Of a stretch of DNA of 64,000 nt, positions 35,373-43,144 are shown piece by piece (position 1 is the stretch's first letter; every line of letters begins with the position of its first letter). A model generated the notes under the pieces. The model was given only the letters and a program-made list of their open reading frames with translations. It had not been told where the DNA came from and searched no databases. This stretch comes from Pseudobacillus wudalianchiensis (lineage in GTDB: Bacteria; Bacillota; Bacilli; Bacillales; Domibacillaceae). Made by a program: the position numbers and the translations under genes. The stretch spans positions 229,269 through 293,268 of the forward strand of contig NZ_MAYT01000012.1 in assembly GCF_001685015.1 (NCBI RefSeq), given 5' to 3'.

Positions 35373-35852
35373 TTAATGAAACTGGCTTTGTAGTTTGTCC
35401 ATAGCTTGTTTACGCCATTTTTTCACAGCGGATAAGGAGACCCTTTCCTGATCGGCGATTTCTCGTACGGTCATTTGATGATAGAAGGTGCAGACGAGCC
35501 AGTTTTTCTCTTTAGCGGTTAAGCCGGCTGCATAGGAAAGTAAGGTTTCTAATTCAAGGGTTCTTTCCGGCTGTTCGTCTACCTTCACTTCCCAGAAAAG
35601 CTCACTCGGATAAACGTGCCGCTCTTCTGACTGATTCACTTTGGTCATCGCTTTTCTCATTTCTCCTTTCATATAGGCATAAGCAAAATTGGAAAATTGG
35701 CCTTTGCTGGCGTCAAACCTCTGCTGGGCTTGCCAGAGAGCGATTTTTCCGATTTGGACAAACTCTTCTTGATCTTTATGGATATGCAACGTTTTGATCA
35801 CATGATGAATCATAGGAGTGAATTGCTGGACTAGTTCATCAAAGCATGTCAT
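35373..35852 (-). CDS. small sigma-70-like RNA polymerase sigma factor
   Basis: This 159-residue protein has region 2 (about 8-75; DQEEFVQIGKIALWQAQQRFDASKGQFSNFAYAYMKGEMR) and a region 4-type helix-turn-helix (about 105-158; LTAKEKNWLVCTFYHQMTVREIADQERVSLSAVKKWRKQAM). Region 2 resembles the sigma-70/sigma-B type rather than classical ECF. The ATG follows AAAAGGAAAAATTCC. No anti-sigma gene is adjacent, and target promoters cannot be inferred. Confidence 0.8.
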   Translation of the reverse strand: MTCFDELVQQFTPMIHHVIKTLHIHKDQEEFVQIGKIALWQAQQRFDASKGQFSNFAYAYMKGEMRKAMTKVNQSEERHVYPSELFWEVKVDEQPERTLELETLLSYAAGLTAKEKNWLVCTFYHQMTVREIADQERVSLSAVKKWRKQAMDKLQSQFH

Positions 35853-36042
35853 GGAATTTTTCCTTTTGGAAGCGCGCCTTCCTCGTATTCCCGGGTCACG
35901 TTAAGCATAGCGAGAATCATATTTTAAGAGCGACATGGCAAACGAACAGTTTCTCCCAAGCAAACGAGAAGTTTGACCGGTGGATACGGATTATGTGGCA
36001 GGGGCAGACTAATGAAAGGATGTGAATTTGCGGAAAGCATAA

Positions 36043-36089
36043 AAAAGCTGTCTGACAGCCAGTTGAACACTGGATTTCAGACAGCTTTT
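36043..36089 (-). terminator. terminator downstream of comK
   Basis: AAAAGCTGTCTGA (36043-36055) pairs with 36077-36089, with an inner CCAG/CTGG hairpin. On the minus strand the stem runs into six T. Confidence 0.6.
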
Positions 36090-36133
36090 CTATACTATAT
36101 TCCCCCTGTTCTCCTAAAGGACAGGGGGAGATG

Positions 36134-36598
36134 CTACATCGACATTTTATCGTTTCTGTAGTAGTTCATACAAGTAGCGGTTCGCTCTAGCTGCTGTTTA
36201 AATACTTTGAGAGAACAATCAACCGGCAGCTGCAGCCCATTGACAAAGGTGACGATTAGTTGGCCTTTTTTCATTTTGAAGGTACGGACAAGATTAGCAA
36301 AAAACCAGCCGCAGCCGTGCTTAGCCGGCGACATGGTGGGGAAGGCATAGATGTCTTCATCGGGGCAAATCAACAGAGGGGTCTTTTTAAAATAGCGGGT
36401 CCGTTTGCGCATCGATTTAATTCTGCCGTCATATGTACAAAAACGCTGGAGACAGGCTTCTTCTAGTATTTTCTTGACTGTTTTTTTAGAATAGTAGATT
36501 CCCTTTCGATCATAAATAATGGTGTTGTAATCTGGATGGTGTTTTTCGGTAAGAGCCATGGTGTTTAAAGATACATTGTAATCTTCTAAAATGATCAT
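36134..36598 (-). CDS. comK: competence transcription factor ComK
   Basis: This 154-residue protein matches ComK along its length: an N-terminal MALTEKHHPDYNTIIYD-type opening, CTYDGRIKSMRKRT, KKTPLLICPDEDIYAFPTMSP and the C-terminal NGLQLPVDCSLKVFKQQLERT. ComK binds AT-rich AAAA-N5-TTTT boxes and switches on DNA-uptake genes and its own gene. The ATG ending at 36598 lies eight bases after GGAGG; a GTG one codon upstream is an alternative. The length is usual for the longer ComK types and the frame is intact. Confidence 0.9.
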   Translation of the reverse strand: MIILEDYNVSLNTMALTEKHHPDYNTIIYDRKGIYYSKKTVKKILEEACLQRFCTYDGRIKSMRKRTRYFKKTPLLICPDEDIYAFPTMSPAKHGCGWFFANLVRTFKMKKGQLIVTFVNGLQLPVDCSLKVFKQQLERTATCMNYYRNDKMSM

Positions 36599-36940
36599 CA
36601 CTCTCTCCTCCTTTGATTACTTCTACCCTACTATAGCACAATAGATATATTTTACTAGTAACAAATACTCAAATATTGTAAAAAAATATCTTTTTATGCT
36701 GTGACTATTTTATTGACCGCAGTTAAATGGGCTTTTTGGCGAAAAAAGCAAAAAAATAAAAATATTTTTATGAAAAATTAACCTTTTTTTACGAAAAAAA
36801 TTTTGTGAGCTTGTGGAGTAAGGAGAAGGAGAGTTGTTCAGGATAAGAGACAAGCATCTTCTATCTTGAATATGTAAGCACAGAGTCAGCGACAGGGACA
36901 AGGTTTGTATAAGTCATTATTCTAACTGGGAGGAAGAGGC
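36599..36940. other. AT-rich comK upstream region with A/T tracts
   Basis: Between 36745 and 36800 there are runs such as AAAAATATTTTT and AAAAA...TTTTTTT, of the type ComK binds at its own promoter. Exact AAAA-N5-TTTT spacing is approximate. No gene is seen. Confidence 0.4.
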
Positions 36941-37090
36941 ATAAATACCACCGTATTTGTCGGTGCTGCAGGAGCATTTTTGCTAATGCTGATTAGGCTC
37001 ATCGTGCTAAAAATCCCGGCCCGGATGACAATTAGTAGTTCTTTAGCAATTAGCTTCATTTCTTCTATCAGTTCCGTGGGGGCCAGCTAA
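36941..37090 (+). CDS. possible 49-residue membrane peptide with ATA start
   Basis: GGGAGG at 36928-36933 sits seven bases before ATA, which opens a 49-codon frame (NTTVFVGAAGAFLLMLIRLIVL ...) ending at TAA 37088-37090. It is hydrophobic at the N-terminus with a basic turn (RLIVLKIPAR) and is followed by a GGCCAG/CTGGCC hairpin (37081-37118). ATA initiation is very rare. This could be a gene whose ATG has mutated, a genuine weakly translated peptide, or chance. Confidence 0.25.
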   Translation: MNTTVFVGAAGAFLLMLIRLIVLKIPARMTISSSLAISFISSISSVGAS

Positions 37091-37257
37091 GCTCGGACAA
37101 GTGCTGCTCGTCCTGGCCAAAAAAGAATCAGCCATGGTTGCTAGTTATTAAATTTAGCTCGACATTTTGTAAAACACTTCCTTGCATTCGGAAAAATTTA
37201 GGGTATAATATAAGAACATACGTTTGTGTTTATTGATTCAAGGAAGGGGAGTTTTCT

Positions 37258-38058
37258 GTGTCTACTTATCATAGTCTTAATTTACCGAAAGAACTGGAAC
37301 CGTATCGTGAGGAATTAGAACAAACGGTAGAGCCGGTAGTAAAGATTACGGGCACTCATGCGCGTACAGGGTTGCTTGAGAGTAAGTTTGGCGGTCAGCC
37401 GTATTTGCCTAAAGGGATGGAGCATCCGAAAGATGAGAATGGAGATTATCTGAGTCTGCTCGCTCAAATTAATTTTGCGGAAGTGCCGCCAATCGCGCCT
37501 TTTCCAGAGAAGGGGATTTTGCAATTTTATATTGCTGCAGAAGATGACTTGTTAGGAATGGACTTCGAGGATGGAACGAATCAGGAGAATTTCCGCATTC
37601 TTTACCATCCGGACGTTACAGAAGAGCCTTCGGAGCTCGTAACGGATTTTAGTTATATGAAGCCATCGGAAGAAGGGTTCTTTCCGGTCGAGCACGAAAT
37701 TAAGCTGTCTTTTGAGTTAGGAGAAGAACCTATTTCTGAAGGGGATTACCGTATGGAGCAGCTATCCTTTGATTTATACGGAGAAGCGAGTGACGGAACG
37801 GAATTAGGAGAAATCTATGCCGAGGCGCTTGGAGCCACTGGTTCAAAAATCGGCGGGTATCCTTTCTTTACCCAAGAAGATCCGCGCAGCTACAGGGAAA
37901 AGTATCAAAACCATCAAGTATTATTACTTCAAGTAGACACAGATACAGACCTAGACATCATGTGGGGAGACAGCGGAGTCGGGAACTTCTTTATCACAAA
38001 GGAAGATTTGAAGAATCGTAACTTTGCGAATGTCCTGTATAACTGGGATTGCTGTTAA
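37258..38058 (+). CDS. YwqG-family protein (DUF1963)
   Basis: This is a 266-residue cytoplasmic protein with a GTG start after GGAAGGGGAGTTTTCT. The DUF1963 hallmarks are present: SKFGGQPYLPKGMEHP near residue 45, LLAQINFAEVP, KGILQFYIA, KIGGYPFFTQEDPR and the closing LLLQVDTD...WGDSGVGNFFI. B. subtilis YwqG is a structural homologue of unknown function. It has no operon partner. Confidence 0.85.
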   Translation: MSTYHSLNLPKELEPYREELEQTVEPVVKITGTHARTGLLESKFGGQPYLPKGMEHPKDENGDYLSLLAQINFAEVPPIAPFPEKGILQFYIAAEDDLLGMDFEDGTNQENFRILYHPDVTEEPSELVTDFSYMKPSEEGFFPVEHEIKLSFELGEEPISEGDYRMEQLSFDLYGEASDGTELGEIYAEALGATGSKIGGYPFFTQEDPRSYREKYQNHQVLLLQVDTDTDLDIMWGDSGVGNFFITKEDLKNRNFANVLYNWDCC

Positions 38059-38066
38059 TTGAGGGA

Positions 38067-38097
38067 GACGAGAGGTTATTTAGCCTCTCGTCTTTTT
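38067..38097. terminator. terminator between DUF1963 and macrodomain genes
   Basis: GACGAGAGG (38067-38075) pairs with CCTCTCGTC (38084-38092), followed by six T. Confidence 0.8.
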
Positions 38098-38654
38098 TAT
38101 TGTTTTTCTAGCAGTTGTTGAAGGGCAGATTCATACACGCGATAATCTTCGGGCGAGAAGAGAGTCATGACGACCTGGCCGAATGAATGGTGTTGCAAAA
38201 AGTGAATGATCGTTTTCAAGGCGGTCCTAGCGGCTAGGTCGATCGGGAATCGGTAGACTCCTGTAGAAATAGACGGAAAGGAAATGCTCGTCATACCCTT
38301 TTCCTGTGCAAGCTGCAAGGAGTGTTTGTAGCAGTTTGCCAATAGCGCTTCTTCATTTTGTGTATTGCCATGCCAAATGGGTCCGACTGTGTGAATGACA
38401 TACTTCGCGGGAAGGTTGTAGCCGTTCGTGATTACTGCTTCTCCCGTCGGCAAATCATCTCCACCGAGCACTTCCTCGCGAATTTTCTTGCATTCCGCTA
38501 CTAATTCTTTGCCAGCCGCACGATGAATGGCTCCGTCTACTCCGCCGCCTCCCAGCAAAGTACCGTTAGCTGCGTTTACAATTGCTTCTGTCGTTTGTTT
38601 CGTAATATCCCCTGTTATGAGTTTAAGAGCATTGCTGTTCATACGTACTTCCAT
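38097..38654 (-). CDS. macrodomain protein, O-acetyl-ADP-ribose deacetylase type
   Basis: This is a 185-residue single-domain protein of the YmdB/MacroD type. ADP-ribose-binding elements are clear: GDITKQTTEAIVNAAN, LLGGGGVDGAIHRAAG and FPSISTGVYRFP. It would hydrolyse O-acetyl-ADP-ribose or mono-ADP-ribose esters. The first ATG follows GAGAGGAGTGAAAAG; a second methionine four codons in is an alternative. It stands alone. Confidence 0.88.
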   Translation of the reverse strand: MEVRMNSNALKLITGDITKQTTEAIVNAANGTLLGGGGVDGAIHRAAGKELVAECKKIREEVLGGDDLPTGEAVITNGYNLPAKYVIHTVGPIWHGNTQNEEALLANCYKHSLQLAQEKGMTSISFPSISTGVYRFPIDLAARTALKTIIHFLQHHSFGQVVMTLFSPEDYRVYESALQQLLEKQ

Positions 38655-38725
38655 CTTTTCACTCCTCTCGTTTCGATTATGAAATAAAAAATAGGTACCC
38701 TTCTATAGTAGAGGTACCTGGAGAA

Positions 38726-38871
38726 TGCAGACAAAGTCTATTTTCAATATCTCAGGTTGATTGAACACGCTTGTCTTTCGAGACGCGAAGCCTGGCGAGG
38801 AGCAGAGTGACCATGAGGGTCATGAGCACCGCAGCCAGACGAGCAACGAAGAAAGCGAGCGTTTGTCAACA
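38726..38871 (-). repeat. MITE-like interspersed repeat, copy 2 (inverted)
   Basis: This is the reverse orientation of the element at 26232, with inverted ends TGCAGACAAA (38726-38735) and TTTGTCAACA (38862-38871). It is 146 bp, about 18 bp longer than copy 1 because of an internal CTCCTCGCCAGGCTTCG segment. It is flanked by GGTACC-containing hairpins on both sides. Confidence 0.75.
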
Positions 38872-38878
38872 GCCTGTA

Positions 38879-38908
38879 GGTACCGTTCATAGTAACGGTA
38901 CCCTGTTT
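38879..38908. terminator. hairpin downstream of speE
   Basis: GGTACCGTT (38879-38887) pairs with AACGGTACC (38894-38902). The T-rich tail (CTGTTTTGTTT) is on the plus side. Confidence 0.4.
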
Positions 38909-38911
38909 TGT

Positions 38912-39772
38912 TTACTTTTTATCCTCTAACATAAATTGCGGCAAGGCAAAGCTTGCTTGTAAAATCGCTTTGTTGAAATATTTCGTCGTTTCTTCATAGT
39001 TTGGTTGAATAAAAGCTTCATACTTTTTAGAAGCAAGGGTAAAGCTCCAAAGGCCGCCCGGATAAGTAGGAACGACGGCTGTGTATTGTCTTACGTTAGG
39101 AAATAACTTATTTAACGATTCGTAAGTATTTTGCATCGTTTCTTTGTAAAAGATCGGTGATTCACTTTGACACACCATCAGTCCATCTTCTTTCAAGGCT
39201 TCAAAGACATTTTTATAAAAATCAAACTCGAATAATTGAGTGGCCGGTCCAACTGGGTCAGATGAATCCACGATGATGACATCGAACTCGTTTGTATGTT
39301 CCTTCATATATTGAATGCCGTCTGCGAAAAGATAATGAACGCGATCATCCTCTAAGCCAGCGGAAACTCCCTTTAAGTGCTCTTTGCTCGCTTTGACGAC
39401 AAGCTCATCGATTTCACAAAAATACAGCTCTTCGACAGTCGGATATTTAATGATTTCCCGTGCTGCCCCGCAATCGCCGCCCCCGATAATTAACACCTTT
39501 TTCGGATGAGGATGAATGTGCAGCGGGACATGCGCAATCATTTCATTATAAATATATCCGTCTTTCTCGGTCGATTGCACGACGCCATCTAATACTAGCA
39601 TTCTCCCAAAATCATATGTATCGAGAACCATCACATGCTGGAAAGGGGACTGTTCTACAAAGATGATTTCCTTCACCCGGTAACTCACCTTCAGATTCTC
39701 CCGGTCATCCTCCACGAGCCACAGCTCTCCATCTATCTTCTTTATGTATTGGTCAACTTTTTCCTCCTTCAT
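38912..39772 (-). CDS. speE: spermidine synthase
   Basis: This protein is 286 residues from the ATG ending at 39772; an ATG two codons earlier overlaps the AGGAGGGT ribosome binding site too closely. It transfers an aminopropyl group from decarboxylated S-adenosylmethionine to putrescine. The family hallmarks are VLIIGGGDCGAAREI (AdoMet binding), LDGVVQSTEKDGYIYNEM, the catalytic VDSSDPVGPA and VPTYPGGLWSF. No speD or agmatinase gene is adjacent in the window. Confidence 0.92.
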   Translation of the reverse strand: MKEEKVDQYIKKIDGELWLVEDDRENLKVSYRVKEIIFVEQSPFQHVMVLDTYDFGRMLVLDGVVQSTEKDGYIYNEMIAHVPLHIHPHPKKVLIIGGGDCGAAREIIKYPTVEELYFCEIDELVVKASKEHLKGVSAGLEDDRVHYLFADGIQYMKEHTNEFDVIIVDSSDPVGPATQLFEFDFYKNVFEALKEDGLMVCQSESPIFYKETMQNTYESLNKLFPNVRQYTAVVPTYPGGLWSFTLASKKYEAFIQPNYEETTKYFNKAILQASFALPQFMLEDKK

Positions 39773-40125
39773 AACCATACCCTCCTACTATTACTTTGAT
39801 CTCTCTACCGCTCATCTTATCCAATCCCTTGTCTTATGTCTAGAGGGGCAGTTACCGTCAGTGAGAGACCAATCTAAAATGTATCAATATTGAAAGATGA
39901 ATTGCAGATTTGCAAGAAAAGCAGCTGTTTTCGCCTTTCTTTGGATGGAATAGAAATAGAGAGAAGGTTCTGTTTTGCTCCTAGGTATTAGGATTTAAAA
40001 GGGTTCTATAATAAATTTTCTATTTATTTTGAATATTTAATACTTTGGTCTCATACTTGCTTATAGAAAGGTAGCCTCATGGAATGACTTATTATCAAAG
40101 TTTATAAGCAAAGGGGGAGTTTTGG
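39773..40125. other. intergenic region between speE and the permease
   Basis: This 353-bp stretch holds divergent promoters by position. I see no RNA gene, repeat or ORF of note. AAAGGGGGAG just before 40126 is the permease ribosome binding site. Confidence 0.4.
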
Positions 40126-41532
40126 ATGGTGGAGAGGATGCAAGTAGAAGAGAAAGGAAAGAACAGCCAAGAAGAAAAGAAGGATGACTTTTCGCTGGAG
40201 AAAGTGCCTGTAGAAGGGCGGACGATGGGCTGGATGAGCATCACGAACGTGACACTCGGAGTAGCAACAGCCATGCTATTTATTCAAATGGGCAGCTTAA
40301 TGGCCATCTCATTTGGAGCCGTAAATGCCCTCTTGGCGGAAATTTATGCCACGGTTGTAGCGGGTGTAGTAGGAATAGGGATTTGTTATTATGCTGCTAA
40401 ATCAGGATTAAACGTGAACTTAATGGCAAGGGGCGGCGGCTTTGGTTATTTCGGGGCTTCGATTACTTCCTTAATTTATGCACTCAATTTTATTATGTAT
40501 TGTGCAATCGAAGGCTCGATTATGGCCGCAGCTGTCCATGAATATATCTCTTTTGTGCCGATATGGGGGCTAATGGTGTTCTTTGGTTTAATTGTAATTC
40601 CATTAAACTGGTTCGGCATTAAGCAGCTCGATAAGCTGCAGAAATGGACATTGCCGCTGTTTGTTCTGTTGCTTGGTTCCGGTTTTTGGATCGTCTCCAG
40701 TAAGTCGAATTTCGAAGGGAACATTTGGACGTTTTTACCCGAGGGAGGGGAAATCGGCGGTGCATCCCTGCTGGCTTGTATCGGAATTATGAATGGTCTT
40801 GTAGGGATTATGGCGTTACTTGTGTCTGACTACGCACGCTTCATTAAAAAAGAAGAGCTTAAAGTAGGGGTGTTCGCCGTAGGGTTTCTACCACAGCTTG
40901 TCTGTTTCTTTATTATGGGGGTCATCGGGATTTGGTTCGGTGTGCAAATGGAGGAAGCTAATCCGGGTGTTTATTTTGTGCAAATTCTTGGCATCGGCGG
41001 AGCGCTCTTTACGATTTTGACACAGCTGCGGATCAACATTACCAACTTATACAGCAGTTCGCTATCATTAGCTAACTTTTTTGAAAACGTCTTCAAATTC
41101 AAGCCGGGCCGGAATTTTTGGGTCGTCTTTACTTCGATTGCCGCTATTATTTTAATGCTTGGCGGTGTGTTGGATCACTTAGGCAGCTTGCTTACTTTCC
41201 AGGGGGTCTTCCTGCTTTCATGGGCCGCCGTGCTCTTGAGTGATGCTTTTATTGTAAAAAGAGTCCTGAAAATGGGTCCTAGATATTTTGAGCATAGACA
41301 AGAATATTTATATGCCTGGAATCCGGTTGGCGTCGTCTCTCTCATCGTAGCCAGTGTGATTGGTTCGATTGCTGCTTTCGGCTACATGGGCGTCTTCCTG
41401 CAAAATGTCGCTGCCTTTTTCGCAGCCATCATCGCTTTCGTTTTAACGATTGTGATTGCTATCGCCACGAAAGGAAAATATTACAGCAAAAAGGTGGCAG
41501 ATGATGTAGAGGCGGATGAATATATCGCATAA
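40126..41532 (+). CDS. purine/cytosine-type permease (NCS1-like)
   Basis: This 468-residue protein has about 12 membrane helices after a charged 30-residue N-terminus. RTMGWMSITNVTLGVATAMLF, ARGGGFGYFGASITSLIYA and the DYARFIKKEE loop are typical of the cytosine/purine/allantoin permease group (CodB-like). It is probably a nucleobase symporter; the exact substrate is unknown. The ATG follows AAGGGGGAGTTTTGG. It is monocistronic, ending at a terminator preceded by a fragment of the MITE-like repeat. Confidence 0.83.
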   Translation: MVERMQVEEKGKNSQEEKKDDFSLEKVPVEGRTMGWMSITNVTLGVATAMLFIQMGSLMAISFGAVNALLAEIYATVVAGVVGIGICYYAAKSGLNVNLMARGGGFGYFGASITSLIYALNFIMYCAIEGSIMAAAVHEYISFVPIWGLMVFFGLIVIPLNWFGIKQLDKLQKWTLPLFVLLLGSGFWIVSSKSNFEGNIWTFLPEGGEIGGASLLACIGIMNGLVGIMALLVSDYARFIKKEELKVGVFAVGFLPQLVCFFIMGVIGIWFGVQMEEANPGVYFVQILGIGGALFTILTQLRINITNLYSSSLSLANFFENVFKFKPGRNFWVVFTSIAAIILMLGGVLDHLGSLLTFQGVFLLSWAAVLLSDAFIVKRVLKMGPRYFEHRQEYLYAWNPVGVVSLIVASVIGSIAAFGYMGVFLQNVAAFFAAIIAFVLTIVIAIATKGKYYSKKVADDVEADEYIA

Positions 41533-41549
41533 CTCAACTAGCCCGAGGG

Positions 41550-41571
41550 ATTGAAGATAGACTTTGTCTAC
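41550..41571 (+). repeat. fragment of the MITE-like repeat (right end)
   Basis: ATTGAAGATAGACTTTGTCT matches the right end of the repeats at 26232 and 38726 (ATTGAAAATARACTTTGTC). Only about 22 bp remain, directly before a terminator. Confidence 0.5.
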
Positions 41572-41577
41572 GTTCTA

Positions 41578-41605
41578 AGAGCAGGCTTCAAGCCTGCTCT
41601 CTTTT
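41578..41605 (+). terminator. terminator of the NCS1-like permease gene
   Basis: AGAGCAGGC TTCAA GCCTGCTCT followed by CTTTTT. Confidence 0.8.
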
Positions 41606-41654
41606 TGATGCTTATCAAGAATAGTGACCCATTTATCAGGAATGAACACGATAA

Positions 41655-41687
41655 AAGCGGCTATCCCCTAAAAAGGAATAGCCGCTT
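41655..41687 (-). terminator. terminator of the SLH GDSL-hydrolase gene
   Basis: AAGCGGCTATCC pairs with GGAATAGCCGCTT, allowing one mismatch. On the minus strand a T-rich stretch follows. Confidence 0.7.
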
Positions 41688-41689
41688 GT

Positions 41690-42964
41690 TTAGGATGTAA
41701 ATCTAGCTGCTTCTTTCACCCGGTAAATCGTGATGGCGAATTCTGCTCTTGTGATCGGTTTGTTCGGTTGAAACGTGTTGTTCTGGAAGCCGATCATAAG
41801 AGAATTCGAAGTCACAGCACTGATTTCTTCTTTGGCCCAGAAATTGGCCGGTACGTCTTTGAAGTTAACAGATCCCTGAGCTTCTAACTTATAAATAACG
41901 GTAAGAAGGCGGGCCATTTGTGCTCTAGTCAACGGCTGGTTCGGGTTAAAGCGCGGGGCTTTTGAAAAGATGCCAGCTTCTGTTAATTGAGCGATCGCTT
42001 TGTACGATTTCATGCTTGGTGAAATGTCTTTGAATACTGGTTTCTTTGGTGACTCCGGAAGCCATGGCAGAAGGTTAGCAAAAATAATGGCAGCTTCTGC
42101 TCGTGTAATGTTACGCCCCGGCTCGAATGTGCCATTCGGCTTTCCGTTCAGAATGCCAGCTTCTGCTAAGACAAGAATCGCTTGCTGTGCTTGCGGGCTT
42201 GCTGGCAGATCACTAAAGTACACACCTGGTTTGTACACTTTAAAGAAAGCGTCGGCCATAACTTGGTAGCCAGCTTCGTTTGGATGAACATCCGCTGGGT
42301 TAGGCAAGTAAGAAGCCCCGTTTTTATCAAACTCTTGAACAGAAACAAATAGGTTTCCATTTTGTTTAGCAGCCTGCTCGATTTTTTGGTTTAAAAACAA
42401 CGTTAGAGTTTTTGCCTGCTCTTTTTCCGTTCCTTCAGCGAAGTGCGGGAAGGCAAAGAAGTAGCCCATTATATAGACTTTTGCCTGTGGGTTTAATTGC
42501 TTTAACTGTTTGTTGATCTTGATGAGATTTTCTTGAAGTGCAGCCCATGCTCGTAGCGCTTCTTCTTGATTCACTTCAATTTTGCCTGTAGACGGATTAA
42601 CTTTCACGACTTTAAATAAGTCGTTGGCACCTGCAGATAACGTAATGACTTCTGCTTGTTTAACAGCTTGCTGAACGTCTGGCAACTGTAAGCCAGCTAG
42701 CACATCTGCTGTTGTCGCTCCGCTTTTGGCGTATTCCTTCGTATAAGAGCCGAGCTTTCCTTCTTGCTTCCACTTAGCAGCAATAAAGTCGGCATAGCCT
42801 GCGCTGGTTTTGTTCCCGTACGGATCTTGCCCCGCTGCTAGCGAATCGCCAAGAGCGACATAGTCAAGCTTCACTGGCGCTGCTCCAGCTGCTGCCGGCG
42901 AGAAAAAAGCCGTAACGAAAAGGACTGTGCTTAACAACAGTGAAATGATTTTCTTCCCCTTCAT
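41690..42964 (-). CDS. SLH-anchored GDSL/SGNH hydrolase
   Basis: This 424-residue protein has a signal peptide (1-28, AGA-type cleavage). The SGNH domain (about 30-250) has YVALGDSLAAG (block I nucleophile), SAGANDLFK (block III) and the DVHPNEAGY Asp-His pair (block V). Three SLH domains (about 250-420) follow: GILNGKPNGTFEPGRNITRAE, LTRAQMARLLTVIYKL and NNTFQPNKPITRAEFAITIYR. It is likely a wall-bound esterase or lipase that acts on lipids or deacylates wall sugars. The ATG has TTAGGAGGTTATTC upstream. Confidence 0.92.
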   Translation of the reverse strand: MKGKKIISLLLSTVLFVTAFFSPAAAGAAPVKLDYVALGDSLAAGQDPYGNKTSAGYADFIAAKWKQEGKLGSYTKEYAKSGATTADVLAGLQLPDVQQAVKQAEVITLSAGANDLFKVVKVNPSTGKIEVNQEEALRAWAALQENLIKINKQLKQLNPQAKVYIMGYFFAFPHFAEGTEKEQAKTLTLFLNQKIEQAAKQNGNLFVSVQEFDKNGASYLPNPADVHPNEAGYQVMADAFFKVYKPGVYFSDLPASPQAQQAILVLAEAGILNGKPNGTFEPGRNITRAEAAIIFANLLPWLPESPKKPVFKDISPSMKSYKAIAQLTEAGIFSKAPRFNPNQPLTRAQMARLLTVIYKLEAQGSVNFKDVPANFWAKEEISAVTSNSLMIGFQNNTFQPNKPITRAEFAITIYRVKEAARFTS

Positions 42965-43144
42965 GAATAACCTCCTAAAAAGATTAATAGAAACTGAGCC
43001 TATTATATCACCTGTATAAAGGGAAAAACTGCTAATCTTCTAAAATAAATCAATATTATTTAGAAGAGTTAGAAATAAAAGAAAACAGGTTATACATAAC
43101 TAACAGCTTTTTTTCAACTATTCCATCAATGAGGAGGGCGCATC

